A DNA stretch of 64,000 nucleotides from VAYN01 sp963702075 (lineage in GTDB: Bacteria; Actinomycetota; Thermoleophilia; Solirubrobacterales; 70-9), in NCBI GenBank assembly GCA_963702075.1, contig OY969703.1, positions 620,001 to 684,000 of the forward strand. Direction: 5' to 3'. The translations under genes were made by a program, and so were the position numbers. Shown one piece after another: positions 60,706 through 64,000 of the stretch (positions are counted from its first letter, which is position 1; each line of letters opens with the position of its first letter). The notes below the pieces were generated by a model. That model ran no database searches and was not told where the DNA came from. It worked only from the letters and a program-made list of their open reading frames with translations.

Positions 60706-61358
60706 CTCGACCAGCCGGGGTAGCGGCCGGCGACGTGCCACTGCCAGGGCGGGCGTTCGGAGGCGGGGAAGGCGTAGTGGTTGCGGCCGGGGAGGGTCTC
60801 CAGCGGGACCAGGGCCGGGTCGTCGCGCTCGAGGACGTCGACGCCGCCTGCGGCCTCGACGTCGGCTTCGGTGGCGCGGCGCGAGAGCCGCTGCCAGCCC
60901 AGCGTCGGGCGGTAGAGCCAGTAGACGATCTCGACCCAGCCCTCCGAGTCGCGACGGTCGATCAGCTCGGTGAAGGCGGTGACGCGGCGACGGGAGGCGG
61001 TCAGGTGGGGACCGGCGGCGACGGCGCAGCTTTCCGAGCGGCAGCGGCGGAAGTCGACCGGCATCAGCGGCAGGCCGGAGACACCAGGAATCGCTTCCGG
61101 TCGGGGCGCCAGCGCCCGCGTCAGGCGGGCGAGCGGCCAGCCGTAGGCGGGCACCAGGGCGTGATGGCGGCAGGCGTCCGGGAGGCGTGGCCCGCAGACG
61201 AGGCGCCGGCCGAGAACGCCGGCGAGCTGCCGTCCGGCGTCGATTTCCCCGCCGGCTGCAACCGCCGCGATCCCGGCGATCAGGAGCAGCGCCAGGAGCG
61301 CCGCCAGTCCCGCCTGCTCGACGCTCGCCGACCCCCGCTCGCTGTCCCTCCCGGCCAT
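60702..61358 (-). CDS. TadE-like pilin-type membrane-anchored protein
   Basis: A 218-residue protein with one N-terminal hydrophobic helix after a short charged leader (RGSASVEQAGLAALLALLLI), the pattern of TadE/TadG prepilin-like proteins. The rest is an exported domain with several Cys (RRLVCGPRLPDACRHH, RRCRSESCAV) that may form disulfides. ATG at 61356-61358; a GTG at 61388 adds ten residues. No Tad secretion genes are adjacent. The function is unknown. Confidence 0.65.
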   Translation of the reverse strand: MAGRDSERGSASVEQAGLAALLALLLIAGIAAVAAGGEIDAGRQLAGVLGRRLVCGPRLPDACRHHALVPAYGWPLARLTRALAPRPEAIPGVSGLPLMPVDFRRCRSESCAVAAGPHLTASRRRVTAFTELIDRRDSEGWVEIVYWLYRPTLGWQRLSRRATEADVEAAGGVDVLERDDPALVPLETLPGRNHYAFPASERPPWQWHVAGRYPGWSS

Positions 61359-61453
61359 CGCCGGCGAGGCTAGAGCGGTCGGGCGCACGGGTGGCGCGCA
61401 GAAAGTGCCAATTCTCCGTCGGCGCTGTGCCGGTTCTGCTTACATGGGGAGGG

Positions 61454-61717
61454 ATGGAGGGCTTCAACCTGTTTGGCGACCCCGAGGAGTTCCGCGCTCG
61501 CATGGAGGAGCTGTCGGAGCAGATGCAGTCCTCGCAGCGCGTTGCCTGGGCCGACAACGCGATCAAGCTCGCGGTCGAGATGACCGTCGCCTCGATCGGC
61601 CGCCTCGACCTCACCGGCACCGCCGACGAGCAGGCGATGCAGGTGCGCGATGCGATCCGCGTCCTCTTCCCCGAGGCCGTGACGCTCGTGCGCGAGGCGC
61701 GCGAAGGCTTGAGCTAG
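61454..61717 (+). CDS. Small hypothetical cytoplasmic protein
   Basis: An 87-residue, acidic, mostly helical protein (EEFRARMEELSEQMQ; AIKLAVEMTVASI). No signal or motif seen; the family is not recognised. ATG at 61454 follows GGGGAGGG closely. Its TAG is in a CTAG shared with the convergent gene's stop. Confidence 0.65.
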   Translation: MEGFNLFGDPEEFRARMEELSEQMQSSQRVAWADNAIKLAVEMTVASIGRLDLTGTADEQAMQVRDAIRVLFPEAVTLVREAREGLS

Positions 61718-62343
61718 AACAGTTCGAGCTGCAGGGAGACCACGGCGCCGCGGCGGCTGAGGCCGCCGAGCAGCTCGACCGGGATCGCGACCACCAATGC
61801 CGGCAGGGCGACGATGACGCTGGCGAAGGCATCGATCCGCCGCTGCCAGGGCCGCGCCGCCGGCACCGCGGGAACGCCGCGGAGGGCGCCGAGGGCAACG
61901 TTGCGGCCGAAGGTGACGCTGTTGAGCAGGGTCTGCCAGGTGGCGGCGAGGCCGGCGAGCGGGCGCCAGCGGGCGGACTTGACCACCTGGTCGCGCTGGG
62001 CGACGAGGCGCCGCACCGCCTCGACCGTGAAAAGGTGTCGCCTCCCCGGCCGCAGCCCCGTCCAGCCGGCGCTGCCGAGCGCACAGGCTACGCTGCCCCG
62101 GTTTTCGATCCGTACCACGTCTTCGTGGCGCAGCGAGTCGAGCTCGTGCAGGGCCGCCTCGGCGCCGCCCGGGTCGCCGACGATCGCCAGGCCGCAGCTC
62201 TCGCAGCGCCGGACCGGTCCGTCCAGCCCGGCCTTGCGCTCGATCCAGCCGAAGAGGGGCTCGCCGCAGGCGGGGCAGGGCGGGTTTTCCGGCCCGGCGC
62301 CGGCCTCGAGCGGGACTACAGGGGTGGCCTCGGTCTGCTCCAT
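61714..62343 (-). CDS. Zinc-ribbon protein with membrane segment
   Basis: A 209-residue protein with an N-terminal zinc ribbon (CPACGEPLFGWIE, CESCGLAIVG), a helical middle and one hydrophobic segment near the C-terminus (ASVIVALPALVVAIPVELLG). Cys spacing C-x2-C...C-x2-C binds Zn. No enzyme motif. The ATG at 62341-62343 is chosen over upstream positions by the start of the zinc ribbon region. The function is unknown. Confidence 0.65.
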   Translation of the reverse strand: MEQTEATPVVPLEAGAGPENPPCPACGEPLFGWIERKAGLDGPVRRCESCGLAIVGDPGGAEAALHELDSLRHEDVVRIENRGSVACALGSAGWTGLRPGRRHLFTVEAVRRLVAQRDQVVKSARWRPLAGLAATWQTLLNSVTFGRNVALGALRGVPAVPAARPWQRRIDAFASVIVALPALVVAIPVELLGGLSRRGAVVSLQLELF

Positions 62344-62363
62344 GCTCGGGTAGCGTACGCGCC

Positions 62364-63248
62364 GTGAACCCAGAGCAGGTCCGGGAGAGGGAGGCGCGCT
62401 GGGCACTGCCGGCGGCGCTTGCCGCGTTCTTCGGCGCCATCCTGATGCTCCTCCAGGGTTTCGTCAGCTCGGTCAGCGGGACGGGCGAAGCCGAGGCCCT
62501 GCGTTCGGTCGACGCCCACGCCGGCAACGTGACGCTGACCAGCCTGATGCCGGCGCTCGCCTTCCTCCTCTTCGGTATCCCGCTGGTCTACCTCTTCCGC
62601 GCGGCCCGCGCCCGCAGCACCCGGGTCCAGCCGGCGGTGATCGCGATCCTGCTTGCCGCGCCGCTGCTGGTCGCGGTCGGCACCGTCCTCTACGGCCAGG
62701 CGCGCGAGGACGGGGCGGAAAGCTTCGTCGCCGGGGAAGCGAAGCCGTCGATCTCGACGCATGACGTGAAGGAACAATGCGAAGGCGAAAAGCCGCTCGC
62801 CAAGTGCGAAAGGGAAAAGCGGGAAGACGACGCGGCCTCCAACGCGATCAGCGACGCCTCGCTGACCCCGGCGGCGACGATCATCAGCCTGCTCGGCGGT
62901 TTGCTGTTCGCGATCGGCCTCTTCTACACCTGTCTCTGGGCGATGCGGACGGGGCTCCTCAGCCGCTTCTGGGGGTCTCTGGGCATGGCGCTCGGCATTG
63001 CCGTGCTGATCGGCTTCGTGATCTTCGCGGTCATCTGGTTCGCCTACCTCGGCCTGCTCTATCTCGGCCTCCTGCCTGGGGGTAAACCGCCGGCCTGGGA
63101 GGCGGGCGAAGCGGTGGCCTGGCCGACCCCGGGCGAGCGAGCGGCGGCTGAACTCGAACCGACGGAGTCGATCGAGGAGGACGCCGTCGAGGAGGAAGCC
63201 GCCGCGGAGCCAGGCGCCGAGAGGCGCAAGCGCAAGCAGCGCGAGTAG
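62364..63248 (+). CDS. Integral membrane protein with acidic tail
   Basis: A 294-residue protein with about five transmembrane helices (LPAALAAFFGAILMLLQG; LMPALAFLLFGIPLVYLF; VIAILLAAPLLVAVGTVL; IISLLGGLLFAIGLFYTCLW; LGIAVLIGFVIFAVIWFAYL) and a charged extracellular loop between helices 3 and 4 (CEGEKPLAKCEREK, a possible disulfide). The C-terminus is Glu-rich then basic. The start is GTG. Family unknown. Confidence 0.7.
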   Translation: MNPEQVREREARWALPAALAAFFGAILMLLQGFVSSVSGTGEAEALRSVDAHAGNVTLTSLMPALAFLLFGIPLVYLFRAARARSTRVQPAVIAILLAAPLLVAVGTVLYGQAREDGAESFVAGEAKPSISTHDVKEQCEGEKPLAKCEREKREDDAASNAISDASLTPAATIISLLGGLLFAIGLFYTCLWAMRTGLLSRFWGSLGMALGIAVLIGFVIFAVIWFAYLGLLYLGLLPGGKPPAWEAGEAVAWPTPGERAAAELEPTESIEEDAVEEEAAAEPGAERRKRKQRE

Positions 63249-63257
63249 CGGCCGGCC

Positions 63258-63614
63258 TCAGGTCTGCGGCGCCGGCGGCGCGGCCATCAGCTCGACCCGG
63301 TGGCCGCTGGGGACGATCGCCCAGGCGCGGGGGCTGCCCCAGTGCTCGCGCCGCCGCTCGGCCGTATGGCCCGCCTCCCCGAGCTGTCGCAGCGTCTCGT
63401 CGAAGTCTGCGATGACGACCGCGAGGTGGCCGACCGCCGGGACGACCGGGTCCTCGCGCGGCATCAGGTGGACCTGCGTCCCTTCCCGCTCGACCCAGGT
63501 GTATTCCCGCAGCGTCTCCGGCGGCTCGACCCGCTCGAACCCGAGCAGCTCGAAGAAGCCCACGGTCGCCTCGACGTCCGCGGGCGCGACCTCTATACCG
63601 ACGTGGTGAAGCAT
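63258..63614 (-). CDS. VOC-family (glyoxalase/bleomycin resistance-like) protein
   Basis: A 118-residue vicinal-oxygen-chelate domain: LHHVGIEVAPADVEATVGFF at the start, and metal-site type residues in VGHLAVVIADFDE and SGHRVELMA. Could be a glyoxalase, epimerase or ring-opening dioxygenase relative; the small size fits a dimer. No substrate known. ATG at 63612-63614. Confidence 0.85.
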   Translation of the reverse strand: MLHHVGIEVAPADVEATVGFFELLGFERVEPPETLREYTWVEREGTQVHLMPREDPVVPAVGHLAVVIADFDETLRQLGEAGHTAERRREHWGSPRAWAIVPSGHRVELMAAPPAPQT

Positions 63615-63684
63615 TTGTCAGCGAATGTTTTTGTCTGTTACGGTGGAAGCCATGGAGGCAATGGTGGCGGAAAGGGGGACCGAG

Positions 63685-63975
63685 ATGACGGAATGGAACG
63701 ACGGGCGGCTCGATGATCTCAGCGATCGGGTCGATCGCATCGAGAAAAAGATGGATAGCGGATTCGCCCGGGCTGACCAGAAGATGGATGCTGGGTTCGC
63801 TCGGCTGGAGGCCAAGATGGATGAAGGTTTCGCTCGGATGGACGCGAAGTTCGACGCTTTCAACGAACGCTTCGACAACATGTACCAGACGCTGTTTAAG
63901 GCATCTTGGGCTCTGGTTATCGGAATACTCGGCCTGCTCGGCGTGCTGATCGGTGTGATCGCGACGCAGTCGTAG
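63685..63975 (+). CDS. Coiled-coil protein with C-terminal membrane anchor
   Basis: A 96-residue protein with a helical repeat of about eleven residues (KMDSGFARADQ, KMDAGFARLEA, KMDEGFARMDA) that should form a coiled coil, then one hydrophobic segment (ALVIGILGLLGVLIGVIA). ATG at 63685 has GGAAAGGGGGA upstream; ATGs at 63625, 63652 and 63661 are alternatives. Such proteins occur in actinobacteria as membrane-tethered coiled coils. The role is unknown. Confidence 0.65.
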   Translation: MTEWNDGRLDDLSDRVDRIEKKMDSGFARADQKMDAGFARLEAKMDEGFARMDAKFDAFNERFDNMYQTLFKASWALVIGILGLLGVLIGVIATQS

Positions 63976-64000
63976 CTAGAACGCCAGCGACAGGAGCGCC
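63976..64000 (-). CDS. Possible 3' end of a leftward gene
   Basis: Only the last codons are in view: reading leftward, ALLSLAF then TAG at 63976-63978. A hydrophobic end is typical of membrane proteins, but eight codons are not enough to confirm a gene. Confidence 0.3.

Overview
The window is about 68% GC by eye, gene-dense and carries chromosomal housekeeping genes. The gene set points to an actinobacterium. The best clues are a 2-oxoglutarate dehydrogenase with E2 and E1 fused, a mycobacterial-type decaprenyl-phosphate phosphoribosyltransferase, an AcnA-type aconitase, a methylmalonyl-CoA mutase / propionyl-CoA carboxylase pair, a c-di-AMP riboswitch upstream of a secreted NlpC/P60 hydrolase, and secreted proteins built on KIKN/GAI-type repeats. 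I infer class Thermoleophilia (Solirubrobacterales or relatives), but no rRNA is present to confirm it. No tRNA, rRNA, CRISPR array or intact transposase was found.

Layout. 1-11 kb: thioredoxin (partial), Dpm1-type glycosyltransferase, PolX DNA polymerase, twin lipoproteins, trehalose-phosphate phosphatase, a split TauE/SafE transporter, a PAC2 protein, a helicase-nuclease and an inositol-phosphatase-like protein. 11-20.8 kb: a histone-H1-like protein with a possible SOS box, a sigma factor fused to its anti-sigma domain and coupled to a secreted protein, UDP-glucuronate decarboxylase, methylmalonyl-CoA mutase and an acyl-CoA carboxylase. 20.8-26 kb: a broken DUF559-type gene among hairpin repeats, a polyamine-type ABC transporter (potABCD) and a large composite palindrome. 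26-39 kb: riboswitch and cell-wall hydrolase, SDR, aconitase, the 2-oxoglutarate dehydrogenase fusion, then a fatty-acyl-CoA reductase followed by an alkyl-DHAP-synthase homologue, which together suggest ether-lipid synthesis. 39-48 kb: a toxin-antitoxin-like nucleotidyltransferase pair, UbiA enzyme, a low-GC Fic gene, an unknown three-gene operon, citrate synthase, PfkB kinase, quinone oxidoreductase and DEAD-box helicase. 48-64 kb: RTX-like secreted protein, histidine kinase/response regulator, an APH-type kinase and an ACAD10/11-type dehydrogenase, a low-GC GH26-like glycosidase, an ArsR-like regulator divergent from a 19-codon ORF, sulfotransferase, flippase-like protein and small membrane proteins.

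Central metabolism is concentrated here (aconitase, 2-oxoglutarate dehydrogenase and citrate synthase within 17 kb, plus propionyl-CoA / methylmalonyl-CoA enzymes), but the genes are mostly single units on both strands rather than one operon.

The most unusual signals are non-coding or tiny. Several families of intergenic palindromes keep a conserved loop or core while their stems change on both sides and stay complementary (25.8-26.2 kb; 43.2 and 48.2 kb), and similar composite palindromes lie at 7.0-7.3 kb and 6.0 kb. A 19-residue peptide ORF with a perfect Shine-Dalgarno sequence and its own terminator-like hairpin faces an ArsR-like regulator at 58.6 kb.
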